Of a stretch of 64,000 bases of DNA, positions 20,873 to 32,775 are shown in pieces. The DNA is from Paracyclopina nana (lineage: Eukaryota; Arthropoda; Copepoda; Cyclopoida; Cyclopettidae). The stretch's first letter is position 1; every line of letters begins with the position of its first letter. The notes under the pieces are model-generated. The model was given only the letters and a program-made list of their open reading frames with translations, did no database searches and was not told the origin of the DNA. The stretch covers positions 9,560,501 through 9,624,500 of the forward strand of contig JAGUCH010000002.1 of assembly GCA_019096065.1 (NCBI GenBank), in the 5' to 3' direction. The position numbers and the translations under genes were made by a program.

Positions 20873-23083
20873 ATGAGTAACAAGGTAAGCTCCTTTTTCA
20901 GTTCTTTGTTACAATTTAAAGATGGGAAAGATAAGAACTCGTCAGTCGACTTTGTGCTTGGTCAGACTGTTAGTGATCACTAACAGAGTATCAGTGAAAG
21001 GATTCCTTGCACAGCAAATCATAAAACCAAAGGTTGCCAAAGTTAGGGAATAGCTTGATTTCTTGAGTGGTTTCTCTGTGAGTCATTCAAATTCAATGTC
21101 AAGTTGAGGTTGTCGTATACGTTCGCATTGCGATAATAGTCGTACTAGTGAATAGATAAGGCGAGGCAACCAAACTCTGTGAAATTGAAAAGTATGGCTG
21201 CTAAAAAATCCGATGACATCGATAGTCTGCTGGCCGAGGCCATAAAAGACTTTGACCTCGACGCACCAGGAAAACAGCCTGAGTTGAATAGTGTCAAAGA
21301 GGATTTGCCTGTGCCTTCCTTAGAAGAATCCCTGAAGTTGCTCAGCCAAGCGAAATTCGATCAACTTGAAGCTCCCAACGAAGATGAACTCGAGAAGATG
21401 TTCTCCGAGTTTGCCTCTTCATTTGCCAGCTCTGATCAGGTTGCTGAGACAAATGGAGAAGACTTGGGCAAACTGTTCCCAGTCATGGAGAGCATGATGA
21501 AGTCCATCATGTCGAAGGATTTGTTGTATCCCCCTTTAAAAGACATTTGTGACAAGTATCCGGATTGGCTGGCTGACAAACGTTCAAGTTTGAGCAACAA
21601 AGACTTCGACAATTACAATGCTCAATACAAAATCACCAAAGAACTTGTTGAGGTGTTTGAGTCTGGAGAGAGTAGTGATAACTACGAAAAAGTGTTTGAG
21701 TTGATGCAAAAAATGCAATCGTTTGGCCACCCTCCTAAGGAGTTGATGGGTGCAGATGCTTCCCCATCTTCAATGGATTGCCCAATTCAATAGTTTTTCC
21801 TCTTTCATTTCAGAGAAAAAACCACTACGACAATCATGGATATTCAAGAGACAAAAAGTCCAGATTCAGCAATGATAGATGCATCGACCCGCAAAGCCTG
21901 TCCAGCCTATCTACGGTTTTTTCTAACCTAGAATTCAGAGAAAGCCCTTCAGATAACTTCTTTGAGCTCACAAAAAGTATATGGGAGAAGTTCAAAGTCG
22001 GAACTCAGACCGATTCCGAGTTTCGGAGGAAGATCGAGGTATGGACTCGGTTGGAAAGAGTACTAAGCAATCAATTTGGCTGTGCAACTCACGTTTTCGG
22101 GTCAACTCTAAACGGGTATGGAACTCGAGGGAGTGATATGGATATTTGCATGTACACTCAAGATGAAGTGTACGACAAGGTCTCATTTTTGGCGAAAGTC
22201 CGACGAATGTTGAAGCAGAAATGCTCCGACTTTCTGGATCGTGACATTGAGCTCATTCCTGCGAAGGTACCAATCCTCAAAATGTACGACAAGGTTGGCA
22301 ACATGGAAATTGATCTGAGCATTTCTAATGAGAACGCGGTCAGAAATACTCACCTTCTCTTTTGCTATAGCCAGGTAATCTTTCTGTTAGTGCTTGATGA
22401 GCAGTAAATTATAGTTTCCTTGCTTTTAGCTTGATTGGCGTGTCAGACCGCTTGTCGTTGTTATAAAGCAATGGGCCAAAAATGCAGGCATCAATGATGC
22501 AAAGTATTCTACCATGTCTAGCTACACTTTGACCATCATGGCAATTCTGTATCTTCAGTGTGGCACAACTCCACCTGTTCTGCCTTCGTTGCAGCAAAAT
22601 TTTCACAACGTGTTCAACTATGAGTCTGACATATTCAAGCTGCCCTTCCTCTCAAGGCTACCTCAATTTAGAAGCTTGAACAACCAATCCCTAGGTAAGT
22701 CTCAGTGAATGTTGATTTCATTCCTCCTTTATGATTTCATATTTTTTTATGATTTCATATTTTTTTTTGTAGGCCAGCTTCTGCATGGCTTCTTCCGATA
22801 CTATGACCTGTTTGATTTCACTCTGAATTACGGTTCTGTAAGAACCGGTAGAGTGTCTAGCATTGATGACCACATTCGAAGAAGGGCCAATGGCAGCAAT
22901 ATTGGCCAATGGAGAGCCTACATTTGTATGGAGGAACCTTTTGATTGCTCTAATGTTGGCAGAGCCATAATCAAACGTCCCCAGTTTGATAAGATTCTCA
23001 ATGCTTTCAACAGTGCGAGAAGAAATCTAGAAAATCAGAAGTGCATATCTTGCCTCATGAATTCTTGTAGGATTCACATGTGA
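20873..23083 (+). CDS. Gld2: GLD2-type cytoplasmic poly(A) polymerase / nucleotidyltransferase
   Basis: Proposed exons 20873-20884, 21814-22374, 22430-22694 and 22773-23083 join in frame into about 382 residues. The nucleotidyltransferase signature FGSTLNGYGTRGSDMDICM gives the first two catalytic Asp, and MEIDLSI the third. Downstream, VIKQWAK..INDAKYSTMSSYTLTIMAILYLQ and the PAP-associated segment (QLLHGFFRYYDLFDF...NYGSVRTG) match GLD2/TENT2 enzymes, which extend poly(A) tails in the cytoplasm. Exons 2-4 are solid. The second exon has no ATG in its frame, so the start must be upstream: the 12-base exon ATG AGT AAC AAG|GTAAGC at 20873 is in phase and has an excellent donor, but is only a candidate. 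Its intron would contain all of PEX19. Confidence 0.8.
21194..21793 (+). CDS. Pex19: Peroxisomal biogenesis factor 19 (PEX19), intronless
   Basis: A single exon of 199 residues beginning MAAKKSDDIDSLLAEAI, typical of the acidic PEX3-binding N terminus. The central and C-terminal helical region (SMMKSIMSKDLLYPPLKDICDKYP, then YEKVFELMQKMQSFGHPPKELMG) is the PEX19 membrane-protein-binding domain. The last four residues are CPIQ, a CaaX farnesylation box at the expected place. PEX19 is the cytosolic chaperone and import receptor for peroxisomal membrane proteins. It is shorter than vertebrate PEX19 (about 300) but complete. The stop is 20 bases before the acceptor of the next GLD2 exon. Confidence 0.92.
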   Translation: MAAKKSDDIDSLLAEAIKDFDLDAPGKQPELNSVKEDLPVPSLEESLKLLSQAKFDQLEAPNEDELEKMFSEFASSFASSDQVAETNGEDLGKLFPVMESMMKSIMSKDLLYPPLKDICDKYPDWLADKRSSLSNKDFDNYNAQYKITKELVEVFESGESSDNYEKVFELMQKMQSFGHPPKELMGADASPSSMDCPIQ

Positions 23084-23146
23084 TAAAACTATCATTCGTT
23101 ATATTCTGTAGTCTAATTTGCAGAAATAGGTTATATAAATATAATT

Positions 23147-24689
23147 TCAAGAGGAATCCGAGTTGGTTGTCGCTTCTGGATCGATATCCGAGGCATATTC
23201 ATGGTGAACAGGTGGCTGAATAGAGTTGTCAAATGCATTTGGGCCATACAGAGCTATATCCATCGGTGGATTTCGAGGCTTCTCTTCAAAAAAGTCTTCG
23301 AATGAAGAGCAGTTTTTTGTCTTCAAGTACGTATCAAGATAGCCGTGTTCGCGTATAAAGTGGTCTTTCACGGCTTTGCGCAGTTTCTTAGTATAATTGC
23401 ACTTGCAACATTGAAAACCTTCATGCACTTTAAAAGGAGCCAGCTCAGGTGGTAGAGGGATGTGAATCATGGTGTGCGTTTTCATTCTTTTCCTGCAAAT
23501 TATAAATCAACTCAAAACTTTTCAAGACAAAAGGCAAAAAGCACTAGGTCACTCTTACCTGGGGACTTCTTGGTCACAATCGTTGCGACAAATCACGAGA
23601 TCTTGCTCGGTAGACCTCTTCTTTTTCGTGTCACTGATTTTGCTTGATTCACTGGCTTTGCGTTTCTTCGTCTTCTTCTGGCCAAATACGCTTTTCTTGA
23701 TTTTCAACGGCGAAACCTTGCTCATCTTTTGACTAGGCTTGGGAGGACTTAATCTTACAGGAGAAAGAGTATCCATCGTGTCATGAACGTTAGTATTGTC
23801 GACCTCATCATCAGATGAAAATAAGTTTTCCTCAAAGTCACACTCCATATCAGCATTGGTTTCTGCATTAGCACTCGTATCCTCTTGGACTATAGATTCT
23901 CCTTGAAGAAAGGGGCCATCCACGGAGTTATCGTCGGGCTCGGCAGAATCCTCATAGTTGAACTAGAATACGTGAAAAGGTGGGTAGGTAAATTTTGTAA
24001 GGAAAAATCTTATTTTGCTTACGTCTCTTTTCAAATATTTTTTTAGGTCCTCAATGTGCTCCAGATAATGCACCTGGATAAATGTAAGAGGATCCGGAGA
24101 TCCTATATAGTTGATGTATTCTCGACAATGCCTGCATTTGATGCTAGCATTTACTTCAACTTTATCTCTGAAAGCAACATGTACTTCATCCGCAACGTGT
24201 TCTTTATAGTGGAGAATCAATTCCGAAGGCATCAACTCTTCCATGCACTCCGACATGACGCAAGGGATAGCATTGGGATCCGTAAAATTCTCTTCCAACT
24301 GCAATTGAGCAGGGAATCCGAAGTCATTGATCAATGTGGCCAAAACTGATTTCACGAATGCTTCAGAGCCACCCACAACTTCTCCCGTGACAAGAAACTG
24401 AACCACAGACTTGGTTTGAGCCAAGTCTAGATCTGGCAGGAAAATTTCGATCTCCTCACTTCTGGAGCTATGCAAAAGGCTTCGTAAGAATCGATTTTGA
24501 CTCAAATAAGCCTGAAAAAGTTTCTTTTAAATTCCAACGTCAGATAAGAAACACGTGTGATAAACTCACCCTCGGGATCTTAAGCATTTGCCCGTCGTTG
24601 CAGAAAAATTTGCAGTCCAACGCGCTTTTCTCGGTGAATCGAAGGAAACTTTGAAAAGTTTCATCATACGATGCACGAATCATTAACAT
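23147..24689 (-). CDS. BTB-domain protein with C2H2-like fingers
   Basis: Exons on the minus strand: 24689-24570, 24511-24023, 23962-23559 and 23492-23147, all GT-AG, giving about 452 residues. The N terminus is a divergent BTB fold (SALDCKFFCNDGQMLKIPR, LPDLDLAQTKSVVQFLVTGEV). The middle has a cysteine/histidine finger-like segment (IKCRHCREYI...HYLEH). A Ser/Lys-rich region holds basic KKTKKRK and DTKKKR, likely nuclear localisation signals. A C2H2-type finger FQCCKCNYTKKLRKAVKDHFIREH lies near the C terminus. It is probably a nuclear regulator. The gene ends 63 bases from the GLD2 stop (convergent) and diverges from the next BTB gene. No orthologue is recognised. Confidence 0.8.
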
Positions 24690-25172
24690 CTTTGCCAACT
24701 TTTTCCCAGATTCTTCGGCGATCAAAATCGACGTAAATGCATAGCTCTAAAACTGGCGATTTTGAGACGAATAAACGGTACAATACTTTGACAACTGTCT
24801 TTGCACTAGTTAGATAATGAAAATATCGCGCAATGTTTGCAGTAACGGCCAAAATCCCTATTTGTTTACTTTCGAAGTAGAGCAGCTCTCTTTTGAGCGT
24901 GAACTCTGAAATTTAAGGCATTACCCTGGCCTTATCGTCTTTCTTGACGCATGCCTTGAACAAATCAAAAGATTTCATCATTAAGTAATCTTTTGACAGC
25001 ATATTGACATTACTTTAAGCTTGTATAATGAGAAATTAAAATTCATTTTTACTGTATTGAGGCAATGATGTCAGATTGACTCATTAGATAGGTCCGATTT
25101 TCCTAATAAAATCGCAGAACTCGTGTGCGGCTGAGATCGCAACTCACATCATCCTTCTCGAAAGTGGCAATC
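24690..25172. promoter_or_regulatory. Shared 483-bp divergent promoter region of two BTB genes
   Basis: The only DNA between the start codons of the two oppositely directed BTB genes. It is AT-rich with no obvious TATA box. A bidirectional promoter is inferred from spacing. Confidence 0.5.
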
Positions 25173-27332
25173 ATGCCGACCATTCGAAGGCAAGAAACAA
25201 GGGAAATTTTCGGCCAGAGCTTGTCAGATGTATCCGTTTCGGCCTTTGAAAACCAACTCCATTGTGATGTTGTCATTGTCTCTGCCGAAGGTCAAAAACT
25301 TCGAGCCCACCAGGTCCGGCATTTTTCGATGACGTTTTACTAGTTGCATTACGACATATTTTCGTTCCAGGTCGTCCTGGCTAAAAGTCCAACCTTAAAT
25401 GCTGCTCTCAAGCTCTCCGAGGTGAGAAGGCTGCCTGAGGCCATTGTCATGCTGCCGGACTTTAACAAAAGGAGTTTGATCTTGTTGCTACAATTTTTGT
25501 ATACCGGCGAAGTTGGTATGATCCAGTTTGTAAGGGCTTGACAGCGTTCTCTCTTACTTTTCTGTTTCAGAGCTCGTCACTGCTAGCGAGCTGTTGGTTG
25601 AGTTCCAAGATCTGTGCAAAATCTTGGATCTTAATCCAGCAGTGAAGAAAAGTAGATTTCCACCCAAGCCCACGGGTATGCTTTTTCCATGATTTGTTCC
25701 TCACGTGTCCAACACATTTCATGTTTACAGAGCCCGATGCGAAGTTCAGCTGCGAAGATTGCAAGGCCAATTTTGACAAATCCTTCAAAGTGGTCTTCCA
25801 TAAGCAATATTGTTCCAACAAGATGAAAGAATCGTCGTCGTCCGTTTGCAGTAAAGTCCCAGCAGCAGCTTTAAATCCTCCGAATTGTGGCAGCCACCAG
25901 AATAAGCCCATTGCGGCCACAGAATCGATCCGAATCGAGGACCATTTCTTTGCTGAATCATCTGATGTGATAGGTCAAGAGGAAATCTGCGGCGGCGGTG
26001 GTACCGGTTTCCAGATGCCTGATAACTTTGACTTGCCAGATGAGATTATCCAGGAGCAAATTCCAGCTGCTCCTTACACATCGACCCCGATTCGCTATGC
26101 TGAGCCGCCCAAGAAGATGGCGGCGGGGGTTAGTCCAACGAAAAAAGTTGAGCCTAAGGAGGTTCACAATGAGAAAACCTTATCGGTCAAGCCCCCAAGG
26201 GATTTGGGAGGTGGCACCAAACGCAAAGCGGAGAAAAAGTCGTTTAAAGAGGAGCCTTCATCTTCCAGTCAGGGCATCTCTGTGGCGGAAGAGTTAGCAG
26301 CCAAGAGGAAGCGAATCATGGTGAAACTTCGAGTGGATGAGGAAGTCAAATTAGATGATCGTCATGAGAAACGTGACAAGAAAGGCAAGCGGGCTCAGTT
26401 TATGCAAGCTAATAGGGTGAAATTGGATAGGAAAAAACATCACGTTCGCGGTGGTCCATCTGCGAGTGGCTGTAAAGATTGGATTGTAGATGACGACGTG
26501 TCCAGTGAAGAGGAGGATCGCTGGAAGCCATCTCATTCAGAAGACACCGATAATGAGGAAGACGCTGTTCCTACAACATCTGATGACGATGAGTGTGTCC
26601 AGCCAAAGTCGAGCAAAAATCGAAGATCGGATCAGAGAGCCGGAAATGCCCTTACCAAAAAGCTTAAGGTCAGCACCCAGCTCAACGGAAAGGAACGTAT
26701 TATTGAATTGGCGCATTATAAGCTACAACTATTGCGAACCAATGAGTCGGATGAAGAAGAAAAAGAGAAAAAACCTCCCTTGCGATTGGAAAAAATTGGC
26801 AAGCGTATCAAACGCTTGGTATCCGATGGATCATCGTCCTCTGAAGACTCGTTTGATGAGTTGACCAAAAAGAAATTGAGCAAAGTGGATGCTGCTCAGT
26901 CAAATTATGCTAAAAGTGGAGTCAAACAGGAGGAAAAGCCCAAGGCTGTTCCCATTGCTCAGCCTTCTCCCGCCAAGGATAGCATGTAAGTAATTTAGGC
27001 AAAGTCGTCGTGAACTTTCCTTGTAGTTGTTTTATTTGCTTAAGGGCGTTTTTCAATATACTAACCAACAATTATCCTGTTATTTTAGAACGCGATTTTA
27101 TGAAAATCTCAATATGCCACCTCCTGTTGCACCCATCAAAATTGTGGGCCCTAAACCAGAATCATCCGCATCGCACTTGTCATTGCAACCAATGCCGCAA
27201 CGCAACACTTTGTCAGGATTGAGCTTCAAGAAAAAGAAGCCCATCGAAACGTCAGAGCCCAAATCTACAGAAACGAAAAGTGATGAGAAACCTGCTGCAT
27301 CCTCGGTTGTGAGCAGTGAGAAACCAAACTAG
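25173..27332 (+). CDS. BTB-domain nuclear protein with a C2HC-like finger
   Basis: Exons 25173-25313, 25371-25515, 25571-25675, 25731-26985 and 27089-27332 join in frame into 629 residues. The BTB domain (about 25-110) reads LHCDVVIVSAEGQKLRAHQVVLAKSP ... MLPDFNKRSLILLLQFLYTGEVE. A finger-like FSCEDCKANFDKSFKVVFHKQYC follows. The rest is charged and low-complexity, with acidic Ser/Asp/Glu runs (DDDVSSEEED) and many basic stretches such as KRKR and KKKKP. The N-terminal layout (BTB then finger) matches the neighbouring minus-strand gene, so the two may be diverged duplicates. ATG 25173 is the first Met in the exon. AATAAA lies at 27492-27497. Exact orthology is unknown. Confidence 0.82.
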
Positions 27333-30300
27333 TAACACACGCGTCCCATTGTGATAAGATAAGTGCTACCATTTTTTTTCGATGAAAATTCTATTATTAG
27401 TTTGCCCCAAAATGTGCAAGTGATTGCTTGAGGGCCGATAAACTCTTGATTCATAACTTATGCTATGTCTTGTCTAACTTCAGCCTGGTTGAATAAACGG
27501 CCATAATCATATTTTACACTTACGCTAAGAAAAAAGAAAGGTCATTTGTCTGTAATGAAGACGTCACACAAGCTCTTGTCGGAACTGAGTGGAAACAAAT
27601 TGTCCTAGTTTCACCTCTAGTCAGCTCCAGTATGACAAGAGGGAACAAGTTTAAGGGGGGAAAGCTCGGGGTTTTCCGTACTTGTCAAGCAAAGTAATTG
27701 ATTTTTTAGCCGAGAAATCAAAGCGAGGGACGTTGACAATAACAACGCTTGGGTCTCAATGATTGCAATAACACGAACTTTTAAAGGCTTCCTTTGTCAG
27801 CTCGAAAGATCAAAGTTCATCCCTGACGCTCTTTTTACATTGACTCGCGAAGAAAAATGAGATGCGTTGCTGGAGGAAATGAAGAGCGTTGTTGCTGCTG
27901 CTGCAAATACAGACTCTTGTCCAGATGCTTCTGATGGAGCTTTTTTTCTGCGCTGCCTTTATTGATTTGCACGCTTCTCTTGCACCCCCTTTTGGAAGTA
28001 TCTGGATAAAAGCTAGTAGGCGGGTATGCTTTTCCCCCAAAAATGATCCTTCATAAAAATCGCACTGAAAATATGTGCTGAGCAAAGTCAGTAACTCTAT
28101 CTGCTTTTACCGGACTGTTCAACTCTCCCAAGCGCTATCCATCATCGGTGCAAGTCAAACAAATTGCATTGCATTTCTGGCTACCTCACACACTCACATC
28201 GTGGGGTAAATTAGCTCTATAACCGCCGACGCTACTTTGCGGGCTCCTTAGACAAGCTGTCTTAAGAGAAAAAGACGCCATTGCATTTTCGGCAACTTGC
28301 ATGGAAAGGATTTAATGAATGGGTAAAAAGTAGGGCAGCCATGGCTGTCTCTAATTAATGAGCAATCCATCAACGACTCATTTGGCTGTAATTGGCACTT
28401 TCTTTTGGAATAGCACCAGAAATTGCTGCATCGCGGGAACGAGATAGAAACGCGCGCGTGCATTCATGCAAAAGTGAAAGCTTATTATCAATATTGGCTA
28501 GTAGATTCCCTTTTAGATGGTAATGGGCTGCAATCCAATTTCATCATTAACGCAGCAGAGGTAACCTGTTTATTGGATTCGGGAAGCGTTACGTTCTTTT
28601 CTTTTTTGCATAAAATTCACATTGGAGGTAGTCGTAAAAGCTTACATTAAAGTGGAATTGTAGCTGTTTATGACAACCTAGATATAGTTGGCGAGTTGAA
28701 GCTCTATTAGGAGAGAGTGTGCTCTTGGCCAACAAATTGAGAAACTGCTTGAGACTTCCTCTGGTTTGGCCAAAACCACCACCCTTTTAGAAGGGGTTGC
28801 CAGCAATAACAACAACAACAGCATCATAATCATAGAGGCGAGAAGAAGATTCATGATATTTTGCGCATAGTCGTTCATTTGATGGCAAAAAGATCATTAA
28901 TTCGTTTCTGCGCAAACGGACGCGCACAATGGGCTAATATATCTTTTCTTGGCCGAAGATATCGATGTCTCTCAGCGGGCAGACAATTTGCTTATTTTTT
29001 GAGCCATTTTCCAAGCATTCCAAGCCATTCAATTACTTCCACAGCGGGGATTTTTTCCGGCTCAGCGGACCAATATGAATACAAGTTTTTTGTTAATTTC
29101 CCGAGAAAAAATCATGCGATAAGGAAGAGACAGATTATCCTATTTTTGAGCTGCTCGCTTCTTTTCCAAACTGACGAGGCGGAAAAGGGTGGATGAAGAA
29201 AAGTGTAATATGCAGATGAAAGCGAACAATGAAATGTCAAAACATCGGCTCCGTCAACGTCACTCAGCCAATATTCCCACGACGAAACAACACAAGGAAA
29301 ACTGATTAGCAATTGCTTGCAAAAGTCTTTGAAATTTAGAATTTTAGTTAGCGGCCCTGTGACGAATCATTTCGGAATGCATGAACACAAACGACGTGGT
29401 TTATGTAGGATCAGCGAAACATGATCAGATAAATGGAGATGAAAAGATCACGCCAACACTATTATTTGGAATGGATCGCAAAACCGTAAAAATCTGATGA
29501 TACTGCTACTATACCTTTAATGACGGCGTATCAGATTCTCCCAACAACTCATCACTTTTCTTTGTTACTGCCAAAAATGCCAAGTAATGAAAACTTTTGA
29601 AAATGGCAGATGAACGGGGCCCTTGGCTCCCAAACAGAGAGAGAGAGAGCATGTCGAGATGCGTTTGCTGCGATAGTGGTAACCGTTCGCTCCGTTAATC
29701 TGCGGCTCCGATCGCACCTGAAAAGTGTCCAAATTGACAAAACAAGCCAACAAAGGCCAGCAAGCACTTTTTTACCGAATTACCGCCTTCCACAGCAGCA
29801 AAGCAAACAATTTCTCCTTTATGGCTGCGAGCTGGTAGGGGTTTAGGCTAGACTTTAAGACTTGGGGGGCGAAAAGCCAGGAATTGGATTCCTAAGCACA
29901 AAACTGGCTGTAGTATGGTTATGGGAGGGGTCACTACTCTCTTTGGCCATAGTATAAATGATGATGTACAACTTCTAGGTAAATGTTAAAATATGCCAGT
30001 GACAAAGAAACGTGATCCCTCTGGTCCAACAAGTAAATGGTGTTCATTTCTGGCTGTGGCCAGAAAAAAACCCGTGGTGGTGTATTAGGTTTCTTTGGAC
30101 TGACAACAAAATCTGGAGGTGATTCTTTTTATTATTGTCCGAACACAATATGGAATGCATATTCACGCGAGCGCAAATGTTTCGGTGCTTGAATTACCTA
30201 ATGGGATTGCTTTTTGAGGGTAGCAGCAGCAACGCCCTCGTAGACGTCATAAAATCTTTCCTTTTTAGCCAACAATTGTGAGTTTCGGCTAGGAAAAGAA

Positions 30301-31740
30301 ACAATGATCTCCCTGTCAAACGCAATTGAATGATAGACGTGTAAGGTCATTTAGAGGCTGGCAATTTGCGCAAAAGGCACTGCCACTATAGCAGTATGAC
30401 ATTTCTGCCAGAAATATTGACAAATAAATTGGAGAGCAACAATATTTTGAAAAAAGCTGCAGCTGCTGTATCGTCAGTTTTGTTGCTTACTTGCAAGCAT
30501 TAGCTGAATGACGACCGTAAGATGGATGTATCCCACAGTATATATCTCTCAGCAAATCAATGCATGGCTTTCATTTGTGGCATATGGGAGATGGATCAAC
30601 TAATGCAGCAGTCACTTTATGGCATTTTCTGCACAATTGTCTTTGGCAGCAGCCAATTTCGCATTATTAGCCAAGCAGCAGAGCAGATGAGGAGGGTCTC
30701 TGCTTGGGTCAATTGTGACCCTTTTCTTGAAAAGGGTCACGGAATTATTTGACCATATACGGGAGAGTCTATAAAGCGTATACGAAGAAGTCCTTTGTTT
30801 CCCCTCATTGGCACTGACTGTGCGACTGTCATGTCAGCAGCAGCAGCAGCATTGCAATGCTAAGATTTCCGGCGATTGAAGCTTGGAAAAGGGATCAATT
30901 GTACAGCTCCTTTGTTGGAACATGGTCCTCGCCCCCTTCCCACTTATGCATGTTTACCCAAGTGTGCTTTTGCACACAAGAATGCGCAAGATTCCACTAC
31001 ACGGCAATATAACAAACCGCCGACTATTACTATAGGATGGGTAGTATGGGGTAGAGCATATCACAACAAAAGCGATAGGTGTCCAAATACTTAGTGATGC
31101 CCGCAGCTACAATAGCAAACATGAAGTTTCTTCTTTTAAGGATCCAGGCGTCACGTGACCCCAGTCATTTTCTGGGAGCAAGATAATGGCGGAGGTTTGT
31201 CCAATTATGTAGTGTGCCAAAGGAAATGTGCTATCTCCTGCTCCAGCCGACTACATGGCAGACCATGGAAAGCAGTCGAGATGAAAAAACATCAGACCAC
31301 AAATAATGCTTCTTTCTGACTGCTGTACGGGGATGTATTTGATGATGAGGCTCGCTAGCCCCTGCAGGATCCACTAATAGAAGCACTGCGGCGTAAGTGC
31401 ACGCATATAGTACTAAAGGTACGACAACCAATTTCAAAAGGCCATGTCATTCGATGAGATGAGTAAGCCCATACCAGGGAGCTTAATGGTGCGCACCTTA
31501 TCTTGCCAAGGTCACCCGTATATCGGTGGGGCCAAGGCACCATTAATTAGGTCGATATCCAGGCATACATATAAATCAAGCGAAAAACAGAATACCCATG
31601 CGCCTTTTAAAAAGGCAGAGCTGGCTTTTCGTACATAGAAAAGACGCCGCTACTGCTGCTGATGTCTGACATCAAAAGTAGCTATAGCAGTAAAGGGTCT
31701 CGTTTTCTTTATATTGTCGAAGTGGGGGAAAAGCCGAGAG
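27333..31740. other. Unique intergenic DNA, no gene recognised
   Basis: Over 4 kb with neither MITE nor recognisable protein; unlike other intergenic parts of the window it is nearly repeat-free. It includes the BTB gene 3'UTR to about 27510, a GAGAGAGAGAGAG run near 29637, and several CAGCAG clusters. It could hold cis-regulatory elements of the downstream unzipped-like gene; that is inference. Confidence 0.4.
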
Positions 31741-31749
31741 GTGGAAGTT

Positions 31750-31927
31750 GCGCGTGCGCAGCTCAACCGAAATGCGCCGCGCGTCGTGCGTCGTACCACT
31801 ACGAGCTGGCTAAAGCAAGCAGAGCAAAAGAAGAAGTTGAACTTCACTCAGTAGACTTCCATGTGCGAGCTGAGGAGGAAGAGCATCCAATAAGCACCAC
31901 CAGCTGATCAAGATCACCGCAGCCAAG
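31750..31927 (+). promoter_or_regulatory. Candidate promoter and 5'UTR exon of the unzipped-like gene
   Basis: A GC-rich patch with an NRF1-like palindrome (GCGCGTGCGCAGC near 31750) precedes an arthropod initiator-like CTCAGTAG (about 31847) and a strong donor CCAAG|GTAAGA at 31927/31928. A matching acceptor TTATGCAG|AT lies near 32738, just upstream of ATG 32776. Confidence 0.35.
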
Positions 31928-32775
31928 GTAAGATTTACGGACGTTTGTCCACCTGTCAGCGGAGCCCCCTTGAAAATTCTCACTTGGTTCTGACCTCAAA
32001 ACCATTAATCTCAACTGACATCAGCTTCTTTGGAAACCTCTTACACGCTCTGCTGAAGCTCAATCAGGCAACATGCAAAGTATGCAGAAAAATAATCACA
32101 ACTACTGCAGAGCGCGCGTCATTGAAAGGGGTGCTATATACATTTTTGTAGTGCTGCACGCGAAAAAGTCTTCTTCATTACATCCAAATAACTCAATGAA
32201 CGTTGATGCATTGTCACGACATTGGCTAGCTTCAGCAGCACTATGTGTGCTACGTACAGCTCGACATAACTTTGGCAAAGGAAATGCTGCATTCTAGCTG
32301 CTGCGATTCGGGATTATGCTCACGATTTTTCAAAAGTTGCTACTGCTGCTCCCCAGTGACACATGATATTTTTCAATTTTGCATACATAAGTCCGCTGTA
32401 TACAGACTCGGCATATATAGACAAATGCAGTCGCGTTTTCATATCTGACATGCGCATGCTTTTTATGCGCTGCTGCAGAAAATGGATGATGCTTGTAGGC
32501 TGCCAACAACTCAATTAGCGTAAGATATTTCATATAATGCACAATGGCTAGAGTGACCTTTGGGCTGACCCCTTTTTTGCATGACCTCGATTCTCAGCCA
32601 TCTTGGCGTTGTTTCATTACGCAACTTGGCAAAGTACTGATGTCCAAATAAGAGTACAAATTGGTGCTGTCCCCAAAGCTAGCAATTGAGCTACTGCTCC
32701 ACCCAATTGAAATTGAATAGCCATATATTTATGCAGATTGCTGGCAGCAACGCGATGATCCCCACGTGATATACC

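Noticed and set aside
21837-21932. ATG at 21837 as start of GLD2
   Set aside because: It is in a different frame from the nucleotidyltransferase and meets a stop soon after.
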